NCBI GenBank assembly: GCA_020636355.1
Contig: JACJYB010000002.1
Location: 434,001 to 498,000 of the forward strand
Length of the DNA: 64,000 nt
Reading direction: 5' to 3'
Origin: Lewinellaceae bacterium
Lineage (GTDB): Bacteria > Bacteroidota > Bacteroidia > Chitinophagales > Saprospiraceae
Position 1 is the first letter of the stretch. Each line of letters opens with the position of its first letter. Under the pieces are notes generated by a model. It ran no database searches. It saw nothing but the letters and a program-made list of their open reading frames with translations, and was not told the DNA's origin. This document shows, one piece after another, positions 54,013 to 62,931 of this stretch. The translations under genes and the position numbers were made by a program.

Positions 54013-57000
54013 TTATTGAACTGGATTGATTTGCACGGTAGTGCCTTCCGTCCGCGCAGTAAACGCCGGGGCATACAGACATTGCATCAATGCAAACCCT
54101 CCTTCGTAAGTCCCATATTGGCTTACGAAAGCGTCAAATTCCAGGATAAAAGTACCCGGTCTTAGATGATCCAGGTAAAATTCTTGCGCTTCATCACGGA
54201 CCACCTGGTAGTAGCTTAGTCCTGACTGCCAATGATAGCCGCTGCGCTGATCTACCGGTTCAAGGCCTGCCGCTCTTAAATCTTTAAGATAGACATAATC
54301 GAGATCACGGTCCGTTTTAAGGGTTAATCGAATCCTTAACCTTGCTCCTTTGTCAAGGTGAACAGAACCATTGATAGGCACGAGATGATCACCCTTAACC
54401 TCACTGATTACCCGCTGCAGGACAACCCCTTCCTGTTTTTGTGCCTGAACAGCAGACAACGGTTGCAGGGATTGCACATAAATTCCTCCCCATGCGATCT
54501 GTGTCCCACCATTGGTTACCGATACCGTCTGCATATCCTTATTGATTGCCGGTGGGTCCCACCTCATCTCACCACGGACAACCGGAGGCGCTGTCCAGCG
54601 GCCAACCCGGATCGCGAGGGGCACGGAGCTTACCGGAAGTGTGTTCGTTCCCGTCCAGATCGCCTGAATTGCCGCGTAAGTATCACTCCCCGAATCCCAG
54701 TGATTGGTTTGTTTGTTTTTTAATAACCACTGAATACTCGAATGGATAACGGATTCGTCAGCGTCCATGGATCGCATAAATTGAATGATTGCCGCCTGGG
54801 TGGCTATCGGTGCATGATCCCAGGAATATCCCGGCTGGTCTTTCCAGTAGCGTCCCAGTTCAGGATGAATGATGGAACGTTCGAGCAAGGACTCCAGAAT
54901 GATCTTTGAAACATCCGGATGACTACCCATCAATAATTCACCGGCATAGGCTTGCAGTTGAAGTGGCAGGTCGATCCACTGTTGTGGGAGCGTCTTGATA
55001 ATGAAATAAGACCACTTCGAATCGGGAATGGACTGCACATTTTCCCATCGCTTCAACACGGAATAAGCCTTCACTTCCAGAGAAGATAAGTGGGTACGGT
55101 CCGGGGCAAGTTCATAGTTCCGCTCCATCTGCCTATCGATATAAGCTAATGCCTCACCAATCCATTCCGGGTCCTCGGGCTGCCAGGATAATTGAGCATG
55201 CAGCCGTCCCAATATATCCATGACATAGTTAGTCATCCAGACATCCGATCGACCTTGCGGGCACCAGGTAAAACCTCCATCCGCATTCTGCAAAGACCTT
55301 AACTGTTCGAGACTGTGCTTTTTTTGATATGCAACGGTATTCGGTTCAATGAATCCTTTGATTTGTTGCATTTGCCTGGTTTCCGAATTTGCATCCAGGA
55401 CCCATGGCGTCTCCTGTAGTAATACCGCTTTGATCTCCTCCTGCTGCTCAAGCGGACTTATTAATGATTCGACCGGCCAATTGGCAATTTCTTGCCGGAT
55501 CAGCGGATTTGACACAATGGTTTCGCCCAGTATCCAGCTATAGGCGGATTCCGCCCAATCAGCGGCAGTAAGATGCCGTTGACCCTGTGTATAAGCAAGT
55601 GCCGGGAGGACCAGCCAGGCAGGGTCAGCCGTCCAGTCCATCTGATAACTGATCAGTTGCAAGTCAGGATGTTCAATTATATGTTTTAGGGCATTCACCT
55701 GAATGGTCTTATCTGAACCCGGGTTAAGGTAAAATGGATAGGTATCCGTAATCAGGGTTTTGTTGGTAAGCACCGGAGTTAATCTTTCCTCCTGATCCCC
55801 TTTGCTACCGGATTGTAGTTTTATGGAACATCCCAATACACCTATGAAGTCATCCGGAATTTGCACCATCCAGGATATTGCCTCGGTCGAATTAGCCATT
55901 AAATCTATCGGTCGAACCGGATCCGGCACCAATCCTGTCAACGGAATTCGGTTCGCACCATTAAAAAACTCCAACCGGATCTCGGCAGATAAGTTTTCAG
56001 AGCCCGTATTGACCACTTTAACAGGCCATTCGATGACATCTCCACTTCGAACAACGCGGGGCAAATTGGGGAAAAGCATAAGATCACGTCGACTTTCTAT
56101 GGTTTCCGTATGGACAACTGAAGCCATATTTGGAGTATGCGCAATGATCATCCATTTCCACCGGGTATAAGCATCGGGCATAGTAAATGGCAGATCAACT
56201 TCACCATGAGCATTGGTCGTCAACTGGGGGAAAAAGAAAGCGGTTTCATCAAAATTTCTTCGAATTTTCTGTAAAGATGCCCCGGTGTTCTCGTCTGGTT
56301 CCGGATTTTGCTTAACCGGCAGTTCCTCTAATTTTGATTGGGCTGCCGGCGGCGGCGGAGCGGGGATTCCTTCATCCGAAGCTTCCTGCATGTTCATGAC
56401 GGATACACGATCCCTGAGCACTCGTCCCCCATATTGCGGATAACGGTATGCATTCAAATAAAACCAGGGAATAGAAGGGACCCCGGTAGGACGGCTCTGG
56501 GGATATTGGACCACGGATAACCACTTGATGTCCGCTGTTCGCCATGTCCACGGATCTTCAGGGTACCATCGCTGTGGCATTTCCGGTAGGAACCACTGAT
56601 GTGGATTGAGCATATCCAGGGAGGCATCATACAAAACGGCAGTTACCTCGGCGTTCACCGGATTGCCTTCGGCATCGAATATCCGCAGTGACCAATCCAG
56701 CGCCTGTCCCGGCTCTACCACCTTATCGTAATGTAAATCTCCAACGTTCAACTGTTTGTTCTTCCAGGGAACAGGCAATACTTCTGTCTGGGAGACAACC
56801 CGGTTATTTTGAACGGCTGACAACTGGATGACCACATTTCCGAAGTCATTTTCCAAAATCGGGACCTCCAGTTGACTCCAACCAGGAATCGTGATTTCAG
56901 ATACCCGGATTTCGCCATCTGCATGCACTACCCGGATAACAACCGGCAACCCGGGCCAGGAAGACCCTACATCAATCGAGGCAACTTCACCCGGATCGTA

Positions 57001-59850
57001 GGTTGATTTGTCCTTATTTACAAACAACATATCACTCACGGGAAGAGGCTGAGAGGTGCTTATAACCAGTAGATAAGCAGAGGTGACTCCTTGAATGCCT
57101 TCCGGAGTTACATCAACGCGATATGCCCCGGATGGTAATCCATTTAAGTTGATGGTGACCTTTCCATCGGTTAGGGATTGCCAATTGGCACGCCGTAAAA
57201 CTTTTCCATCTTTCCAGTTATGCCAATCATCTTCATCCCTATAAGCATCGATTGGAAAAATTTTCTGAAATTCCTCCTGCGATAAGACCGGTAGGTCCGG
57301 ATGAGGGTACAACCGCTTACGTATTTCCCTTTCTGGTCCTTCCAATTGGATGAGTGAATAAGCACCTGTCAAGGCCAAGGGTTGTCCGGAATAATTTTGA
57401 ATCATCCAATTCATAGCGATTTCTCCGGGATCTACCACTGTTTGTTCACCCGGCAATAACACACGTACCGGCTCCCGGGTTAATACCTGAACTTGCTGAT
57501 TGGATTGGGTCTCTCCATTCAAATCTGTGATTTCCACATCAATTGCAAAATTGTAGGTGACGTCACGCTTGGATTCTGCAACATAAGGATCCGGCTGTGC
57601 CAGATAGGTGAATGAAAAGCGACCCTGTTGATCTACCTCAAGGTTCCCCGCACGGATCAGCTGTCTCTGATTGTACGCCGGTATCCGCCAATGGTCAAAC
57701 CAAGGTAATTGACGGTACACTGTAAATTTCCCGGAAGCTCCTTGCACCGGATTTCCTGCCAGATTACGGACTTGTCCGGTTACCGCAATCGAATCGCCCA
57801 GAACGTGAACCGAAGAATCCGGTATCCAGGTCACTTCCAGCGTAGGACGCTTATATGCTTCAACCTGAAAGCCGTAATAGCCCTGATAACCAGGCGTTTG
57901 AATACTCCAGGTTCCGGGAAGACGGTCGGAAGGCAATTGAAAACTGGCATTTACACTACCGAATGCATTGGTTCTCAACCTAGTAGTAGCCACGATTTGC
58001 TGATTCGCATCCACCAACTGAACCTCTACCACTTGATCTACAATTGCCTTCCGGTCGGCTTTGTTGCTGCTGTAAAATAGTACCGTGAGCTGAACGCGTT
58101 GCCCGGGCCGGTAAATTGAACGATCAGATAATACCAATGAAACATTTTGTTGGATGATTCCCTCATACGCATTATACCCGTTGCCATCCATCCACTCCAG
58201 GGTATCATTTCCTTTGGTCCAGACGACCTCCTGAAAATCAATGTTATTTGTCATTGCCTGGCCATGGTCATCCGTTTTGATTGTTCCAACCAGGATTCTT
58301 CTGGAAATCTGCTGATTACGGTCATAATCCCATTTATAAAGTGCTCCCTGGACACTGGTCATGGGTTGACCATTGGTTCGGGAGGAAACAGCGAAGCTGG
58401 TCGGATTTCTCTGATTTCGTTCGTAGATGATGTCGGAGACCTGGAAAGCATCTGCATAAACCCATTCACTTTGGTCGTTTTTTGCTGAAACCTCCAATAC
58501 ATATCTGCCCAATTCCAAATCTGGAGCTGCCACCTCGGTAGAATGGCTGAGATAGTCCTTGGGATCCTGCACACGACTGGACCATGTCTTAAACGGTTTG
58601 GCATTCGCTAGCCAAGCATTACGCTCCTTGCTACTCAGTCGTTGCCATACATACATGTTTTCTATCCGGAAGACTCTACAATCAACTTTACTGACGTTCC
58701 GGTAATTGAGGTGTAGCAATACCGGTTGTCCCGGGATCCAGATGCTTTCCATTTGCACATTACACTCCAATTTTTCAAGCTCCTCAACAAGTGATTTTGC
58801 AGCCTGAGCAGCCGGGACGCCGGGAAAATCATGGATAATTGCTTTCGCCCCATTATATGCTTTGCGATTCAGTGCCGCATGCTCCTCCTCCGAGAGGTAA
58901 GATTTGGAATGTGCCCAGAAGTCCACCAGTTTGTAGCGGATCCAGGCCTCTTCGGCATCGGGATAACCTGCTTGAACCATCGTTGTGAGTGTGGTTTCAA
59001 AGGCAGTTTCTTTCTCTGAATTGACCACTACCTGAAATGCATAAGCTAGTCTTTTTAAATCCGTTTGCAAGACAATAGGGGTGGATAAATGCTCTTTTGA
59101 ATAGCGTAACATTTCCTGAAAGAGCCTGAGCACCTGTGCCTTCTCCGGAATTTCGCTGGCGAGGAAATCATCCAATGGTAGTAAGGAAACAAGATCCTGA
59201 GGAGCAGTCTCATCGGCCATTGGTGTCGCCTGAGGATTTTGCAAGAATTGCAGGGCTCTGTCCATCAAAAGATAGTGCAAATTTGGCTCGAAAGCCCGGG
59301 CCATGGTGTCCCAAACAATCAAATCCCCCAATTCGGTGAGTGGAATTGAGTTGCTAACCGGGTCCTCCAGAGAAGCTTCATAATGGGTTCTGGCCCAATG
59401 ATACAAAGCCGCCATCGGCCAGGTTTGCAAGTCCGCTGAATCGACTTCAGCTCCAGGCAACAAGTCTTCTCTGCCCCACCGGTTTTGCTCCGCATAGGCT
59501 ACGATTTGTTGGGCTACGAACGAATGGATCAATGCACGGATCGGACCTTCCGTTTGATTGGTTTGTTGATTCAGCCATAATATGGCCGACTGTTGGCCCT
59601 GGGCATCCAGATAAACCATATATTTTGCCAGATAGATCAAAGCTTTTGTTCGCCCGGAGATTTCGTCTTCCGGTAGCGAAGCATACAATTGCTGACATGC
59701 TGTCGCAGCCGATTGATACTTATCGATCGTCTCGAGGCTATCGATTTCATTCCAATTCAAAGCCTTATTTTTTTGTGGCAGGGGTTGTGAAGTATGACAA
59801 AACCAGAATAAACCGGTCATGAAAGTAATCCCAAATAGATTGCGAATCAT
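54013..59850 (-). CDS. Alpha-2-macroglobulin family exported protein
   Basis: A 1945-residue exported protein (N-terminus 'FGITFMTGLFWFCHTSQP'; the Cys may be lipidated but the lipobox is atypical). It has the MG repeats and macroglobulin core: 'SLVLSDRSIYRPGQRVQLTVLFY' (in part), 'FFFPQLTTNAHGEVDLPFTMPD' (in part), and the terpenoid-like helical region with 'LQNADGGFTWCPQG'. The thioester CxEQ of trapping macroglobulins is absent; the matching position reads 'YTQGQRHLTAADW'. Such proteins are periplasmic protease inhibitors or envelope factors. It is a single large gene with no PBP1C partner. Confidence 0.88.
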   Translation of the reverse strand: MIRNLFGITFMTGLFWFCHTSQPLPQKNKALNWNEIDSLETIDKYQSAATACQQLYASLPEDEISGRTKALIYLAKYMVYLDAQGQQSAILWLNQQTNQTEGPIRALIHSFVAQQIVAYAEQNRWGREDLLPGAEVDSADLQTWPMAALYHWARTHYEASLEDPVSNSIPLTELGDLIVWDTMARAFEPNLHYLLMDRALQFLQNPQATPMADETAPQDLVSLLPLDDFLASEIPEKAQVLRLFQEMLRYSKEHLSTPIVLQTDLKRLAYAFQVVVNSEKETAFETTLTTMVQAGYPDAEEAWIRYKLVDFWAHSKSYLSEEEHAALNRKAYNGAKAIIHDFPGVPAAQAAKSLVEELEKLECNVQMESIWIPGQPVLLHLNYRNVSKVDCRVFRIENMYVWQRLSSKERNAWLANAKPFKTWSSRVQDPKDYLSHSTEVAAPDLELGRYVLEVSAKNDQSEWVYADAFQVSDIIYERNQRNPTSFAVSSRTNGQPMTSVQGALYKWDYDRNQQISRRILVGTIKTDDHGQAMTNNIDFQEVVWTKGNDTLEWMDGNGYNAYEGIIQQNVSLVLSDRSIYRPGQRVQLTVLFYSSNKADRKAIVDQVVEVQLVDANQQIVATTRLRTNAFGSVNASFQLPSDRLPGTWSIQTPGYQGYYGFQVEAYKRPTLEVTWIPDSSVHVLGDSIAVTGQVRNLAGNPVQGASGKFTVYRQLPWFDHWRIPAYNQRQLIRAGNLEVDQQGRFSFTYLAQPDPYVAESKRDVTYNFAIDVEITDLNGETQSNQQVQVLTREPVRVLLPGEQTVVDPGEIAMNWMIQNYSGQPLALTGAYSLIQLEGPEREIRKRLYPHPDLPVLSQEEFQKIFPIDAYRDEDDWHNWKDGKVLRRANWQSLTDGKVTINLNGLPSGAYRVDVTPEGIQGVTSAYLLVISTSQPLPVSDMLFVNKDKSTYDPGEVASIDVGSSWPGLPVVIRVVHADGEIRVSEITIPGWSQLEVPILENDFGNVVIQLSAVQNNRVVSQTEVLPVPWKNKQLNVGDLHYDKVVEPGQALDWSLRIFDAEGNPVNAEVTAVLYDASLDMLNPHQWFLPEMPQRWYPEDPWTWRTADIKWLSVVQYPQSRPTGVPSIPWFYLNAYRYPQYGGRVLRDRVSVMNMQEASDEGIPAPPPPAAQSKLEELPVKQNPEPDENTGASLQKIRRNFDETAFFFPQLTTNAHGEVDLPFTMPDAYTRWKWMIIAHTPNMASVVHTETIESRRDLMLFPNLPRVVRSGDVIEWPVKVVNTGSENLSAEIRLEFFNGANRIPLTGLVPDPVRPIDLMANSTEAISWMVQIPDDFIGVLGCSIKLQSGSKGDQEERLTPVLTNKTLITDTYPFYLNPGSDKTIQVNALKHIIEHPDLQLISYQMDWTADPAWLVLPALAYTQGQRHLTAADWAESAYSWILGETIVSNPLIRQEIANWPVESLISPLEQQEEIKAVLLQETPWVLDANSETRQMQQIKGFIEPNTVAYQKKHSLEQLRSLQNADGGFTWCPQGRSDVWMTNYVMDILGRLHAQLSWQPEDPEWIGEALAYIDRQMERNYELAPDRTHLSSLEVKAYSVLKRWENVQSIPDSKWSYFIIKTLPQQWIDLPLQLQAYAGELLMGSHPDVSKIILESLLERSIIHPELGRYWKDQPGYSWDHAPIATQAAIIQFMRSMDADESVIHSSIQWLLKNKQTNHWDSGSDTYAAIQAIWTGTNTLPVSSVPLAIRVGRWTAPPVVRGEMRWDPPAINKDMQTVSVTNGGTQIAWGGIYVQSLQPLSAVQAQKQEGVVLQRVISEVKGDHLVPINGSVHLDKGARLRIRLTLKTDRDLDYVYLKDLRAAGLEPVDQRSGYHWQSGLSYYQVVRDEAQEFYLDHLRPGTFILEFDAFVSQYGTYEGGFALMQCLYAPAFTARTEGTTVQINPVQ

Positions 59851-59935
59851 AAAGCAAGTTTTGTTGGTTGGTATATTCAGTTAGATGGCCATACCTGGCT
59901 TTTTGGCAAGCTACCGGATCCATATTAATATATTT

Positions 59936-61000
59936 TTAACGGGATTTGGTCTCATATGGGTATGTAAACCTGTTGATATCCACCTCCCCGGGAAGCGGGT
60001 ATTGGTTTTTAATATGTCCCACCATTAAGTCTGCGATATACGGTGCGATGGATACCCCTTTTGTTCCGAGTCCATTCAATACGCCCAACCTTGGGTGCCC
60101 CGGATGAAATCCGATGATCGGACGCCGGTCCCTGCTGGCAGGTCGGAATGCCGCTGCATGGTCTAAGATGGTATAGGAGTCAGAAAGCCAATGGTTGATA
60201 TGTTCCTCCAGCAGTTGCTTTCCTCGTGGACTGGGTTGGTCATCGGTTGCATTGAAATCGGTAGGCGAACCGATCCAGTACGTATTTGCCGCTCGGTATG
60301 GAATGATAAAATAGCTGGCTTTCATGGTTTGATCCAGGCTGGAAGGGCAATTGATCAGCAGTCTCTCCCCCTTACTGGGTTGTATCGGTAGCCAATTGAA
60401 GTATGGATTATTTACAATCCCGCTTCCCTCAGCAAATAGTAGGTAATCAAAAAGGTTATCCTTCCACTGAATGTGAAGATCTCCAATGATGGTATCCTGC
60501 GGCTTCCAGGCCACCGGGAAGAGTCTATCGGTGTCCAGTAAATATTGCCGGAACGTATTTAGTAATTTTTCGGTATCCAACCAGCGCGCCTCATAAACTT
60601 TCCCTACTTCCGTTGATCGGCGCAAACCTGAATTTTCTGCCTTCCAAAACTCAACGTCAGGACTGAGGTATGCCTCATAACCTGGCAGGATAGCACGCTG
60701 CATCCATAATTCCGCCTGTTGGTGATCGTGCAACATGCGAAACAGTGGGCGGTGAAAATAACAGCTGATGTTCAAGAGCTCCTCCATCGCAGGATACACC
60801 CGGTCAGCAATTTCCAGCAATCGATCCGCCTGCCAGCTTTTGACATACTTCCGTCCGGTAACCGGATTGATCAACCCTGAAGCGATAGTGCTTGAGTTTT
60901 CGCCCCCCGGGTCAATGACAGAGATCCTCAGTCCTTCCTGCATCAACCGGAATGCCATCAATGTACCGGCCAACCCTTGCCCTACGATACCTATATGCAT
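59936..61000 (-). CDS. FAD-dependent oxidoreductase (DAO family)
   Basis: A 354-residue flavoprotein with the FAD-binding motif 'IGIVGQGLAGTLMAFRL' (GxGxxG at residues 7-12), 'SGLINPVTGRKYVKSW' and, near the C-terminus, 'GLGTKGVSIAPYIADLMVGH', typical of D-amino-acid oxidase-like enzymes. The exact substrate is unknown. The gene begins one base after the MmcQ/YjbR gene stop, so they are co-transcribed. Confidence 0.85.
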   Translation of the reverse strand: MHIGIVGQGLAGTLMAFRLMQEGLRISVIDPGGENSSTIASGLINPVTGRKYVKSWQADRLLEIADRVYPAMEELLNISCYFHRPLFRMLHDHQQAELWMQRAILPGYEAYLSPDVEFWKAENSGLRRSTEVGKVYEARWLDTEKLLNTFRQYLLDTDRLFPVAWKPQDTIIGDLHIQWKDNLFDYLLFAEGSGIVNNPYFNWLPIQPSKGERLLINCPSSLDQTMKASYFIIPYRAANTYWIGSPTDFNATDDQPSPRGKQLLEEHINHWLSDSYTILDHAAAFRPASRDRRPIIGFHPGHPRLGVLNGLGTKGVSIAPYIADLMVGHIKNQYPLPGEVDINRFTYPYETKSR

Positions 61001-61001
61001 G

Positions 61002-61361
61002 CTACATCCATTTTTTCAACGCATCACGTGTTGACCTGGGCAATCCATCTACCACCAACTGATAACTTAAGTCGATCATTGATCTCAAAAATTCATCCTC
61101 AAGCAGACCGTCAAAGTCCACAGTATTCCAGTGTCTTTTATTCATGTGATAACCAGGCCTTATTTCCGGAAAAGACTCTCTCCATTCAATGGCGAGTTCA
61201 GGTTTGCATTTGAGATTCACAGTGAACCGATCGGAGTCAAGTGTGGTTAACGCAAACATTTTATCCATAACCTTAAAAACCAATGTATCCGGTCCGAAAG
61301 GGAAAGACTCGGTGACTGCCGGCTTGGACAAGCAATAATCCCGAAATGCTTCTACATGCAT
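61002..61361 (-). CDS. MmcQ/YjbR family DNA-binding protein
   Basis: A 119-residue protein with the CyaY-like fold of the MmcQ/YjbR family: 'CLSKPAVTESFPFGPDTLVFKV' (in part), 'FALTTLDSDRFTVNLKCKPE' and 'GYHMNKRHWNTVDFDG' are the family core. The start is the ATG at 61359-61361; the open frame goes on upstream without conserved residues. A TACCTTTA box (61381-61388) may be its promoter. Function beyond a DNA-binding-like fold is unknown. Confidence 0.85.
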   Translation of the reverse strand: MHVEAFRDYCLSKPAVTESFPFGPDTLVFKVMDKMFALTTLDSDRFTVNLKCKPELAIEWRESFPEIRPGYHMNKRHWNTVDFDGLLEDEFLRSMIDLSYQLVVDGLPRSTRDALKKWM

Positions 61362-61483
61362 ACGCCATTGATTTATTAAGTAAAGGTACGATCTGATGGA
61401 TGTTCCCCCACCAGCCCGCCGACTCCATTTTTTGACTACAATCATCATAGATTTTACAAGCTAAGACTTATATTGCTTGGGCC

Positions 61484-62419
61484 ATGACTGAACATTCCAA
61501 TCTATTGGTTCGATTATTCCACCGGATAGGCAAGTTCCTTTTATTCGTCGGTAACCGGGGTCGAAAATTCCTGGACCGGTTTATTAGTGTGAAAGGTCAG
61601 GAACGACTGCACCGGATTATTTTTGAATCCAATACCAAAGAAGGCAGACGCTTCGATACAATTCTGATTATCGCCATCGCGTTCAGCGTTTTGGCCATTA
61701 TTTTTGAAACCGTAAGTTCATTTCACCATACGTACTGGTGGTTGTTCTATTCCCTGGAATGGTTTTTTACGGTCATTTTCACGGTTGAATATGTATTGCG
61801 GTTGTATGCTTCACGCAACCCGGTAGCCTATGCAACGTCGTTTTTTGGATTTGTAGACTTATTAGCAATCCTACCCGCATACATCGGTATCTTTTTTCCT
61901 GGGGCTCAACATTTATTGATTATCCGGGTTTTGCGATTGTTGCGCATCTTCCGGATTTTCAAAATGGGCCATTTCGTGCGGGAAGGCTCCATTGTCGTCG
62001 GCGCCTTGCAGGCTTCTCGTACCAAAATTTACGTTTTTTTGTCGTTTGTCGTTCTGATGGCGGTATTGCTTGGCACGTTGATGTATATGGTTGAAGGAGA
62101 TATCAATCCCGAAATTCGTTCCATTCCGGATGGCATATACTGGGCCATCGTCACCCTTACAACAGTAGGTTATGGCGACAAAATTCCCATCACAGCACCC
62201 GGGCAGATGTTGGCCACGGTTGTGATGATCCTTGGCTATGGAGTTATCGCGGTTCCTACCGGGATTGTTACTGCTGAGATCAGCGGCCGGGTGATGAATT
62301 TAAAGGAATTTCACTACTTCAAATGTCCTCAGTGCGGACAGACGGAACATCACAAATTAGCACAATACTGCCATCGCTGTGGGCATTCCTTAAGCAGCCC
62401 AGAAGAAAACACCTATTAA
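61484..62419 (+). CDS. Voltage-gated potassium channel with C-terminal zinc ribbon
   Basis: A 311-residue six-helix channel. The S4 helix is 'RVLRLLRIFRIFKMGHFVRE' with regularly spaced Arg, and the selectivity filter is 'TLTTVGYGD' in the pore loop near residue 230. The N-terminal 40 residues are cytoplasmic and basic. The unusual part is the C-terminus: 'FKCPQCGQ ... YCHRCGHSL', two CxxC pairs that form a rubredoxin-like zinc ribbon, about 15 residues between them. Role: voltage-dependent K+ passage; the zinc ribbon may mediate assembly or regulation (inference). Confidence 0.9.
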   Translation: MTEHSNLLVRLFHRIGKFLLFVGNRGRKFLDRFISVKGQERLHRIIFESNTKEGRRFDTILIIAIAFSVLAIIFETVSSFHHTYWWLFYSLEWFFTVIFTVEYVLRLYASRNPVAYATSFFGFVDLLAILPAYIGIFFPGAQHLLIIRVLRLLRIFRIFKMGHFVREGSIVVGALQASRTKIYVFLSFVVLMAVLLGTLMYMVEGDINPEIRSIPDGIYWAIVTLTTVGYGDKIPITAPGQMLATVVMILGYGVIAVPTGIVTAEISGRVMNLKEFHYFKCPQCGQTEHHKLAQYCHRCGHSLSSPEENTY

Positions 62420-62503
62420 AGTCCGGTATAAGGCAATACGTCAAAACCATTTTACTTGGCATCTAATGATAGAATGCGTAAATTTCTATTTGGAACAAAA
62501 CCC

Positions 62504-62926
62504 ATGCATATGCGCGCTAAAAACTCTTTTTTGCTGCTTGCCGTAATTCTGCTTTCCGGTTGCTTTGTCTCAAAGGACACGCCAAAAAAGGAGGCAAAAG
62601 AAGATCCTTATGAAATAAACAACCAGCAAGACAACCGTAGTCTGGCTGATGTATTACGGAAATACTCTTCGCTGACGATTCAGGGAGACGGAAATAATGC
62701 CCGGATTTATATTCGTGGACAAAGCACGATAACCCTGGAAACACAACCATTGTTTATCGTCAACAACACCAATATGGGCAGAAATTATGCTGCTGTCAAC
62801 AGCAGCATCAATGCAAACGAGATTGTCAGTGTTCGGATATTACGCAGTCTCTCCGAGACCGCCATATATGGTGAAGAAGGAAATCATGGTGTGATCATCA
62901 TCAAGACGAAAAACGCCAATAAGTAA
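62504..62926 (+). CDS. TonB-plug-domain lipoprotein
   Basis: A 140-residue lipoprotein: signal 'NSFLLLAVILLSGCFVSK' with lipobox LSGC. The mature part is a single TonB-dependent receptor plug domain: 'IRGQSTITLETQPLFIVNN' and 'EIVSVRILRSLSETAIYGEEGNHGVIIIKTK' (in part) match the plug's final strands. There is no beta-barrel, so this is not a transporter on its own. The start at 62504 (or 62510) gives a normal signal; earlier in-frame starts exist at 62474 and 62456. Confidence 0.7.
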   Translation: MHMRAKNSFLLLAVILLSGCFVSKDTPKKEAKEDPYEINNQQDNRSLADVLRKYSSLTIQGDGNNARIYIRGQSTITLETQPLFIVNNTNMGRNYAAVNSSINANEIVSVRILRSLSETAIYGEEGNHGVIIIKTKNANK

Positions 62927-62931
62927 TCAGG

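Noticed and set aside
54358..59822. Several open frames of 60-120 codons antisense to the macroglobulin gene
   Set aside because: They match the codon-position shadow of the long gene and show no family motif.
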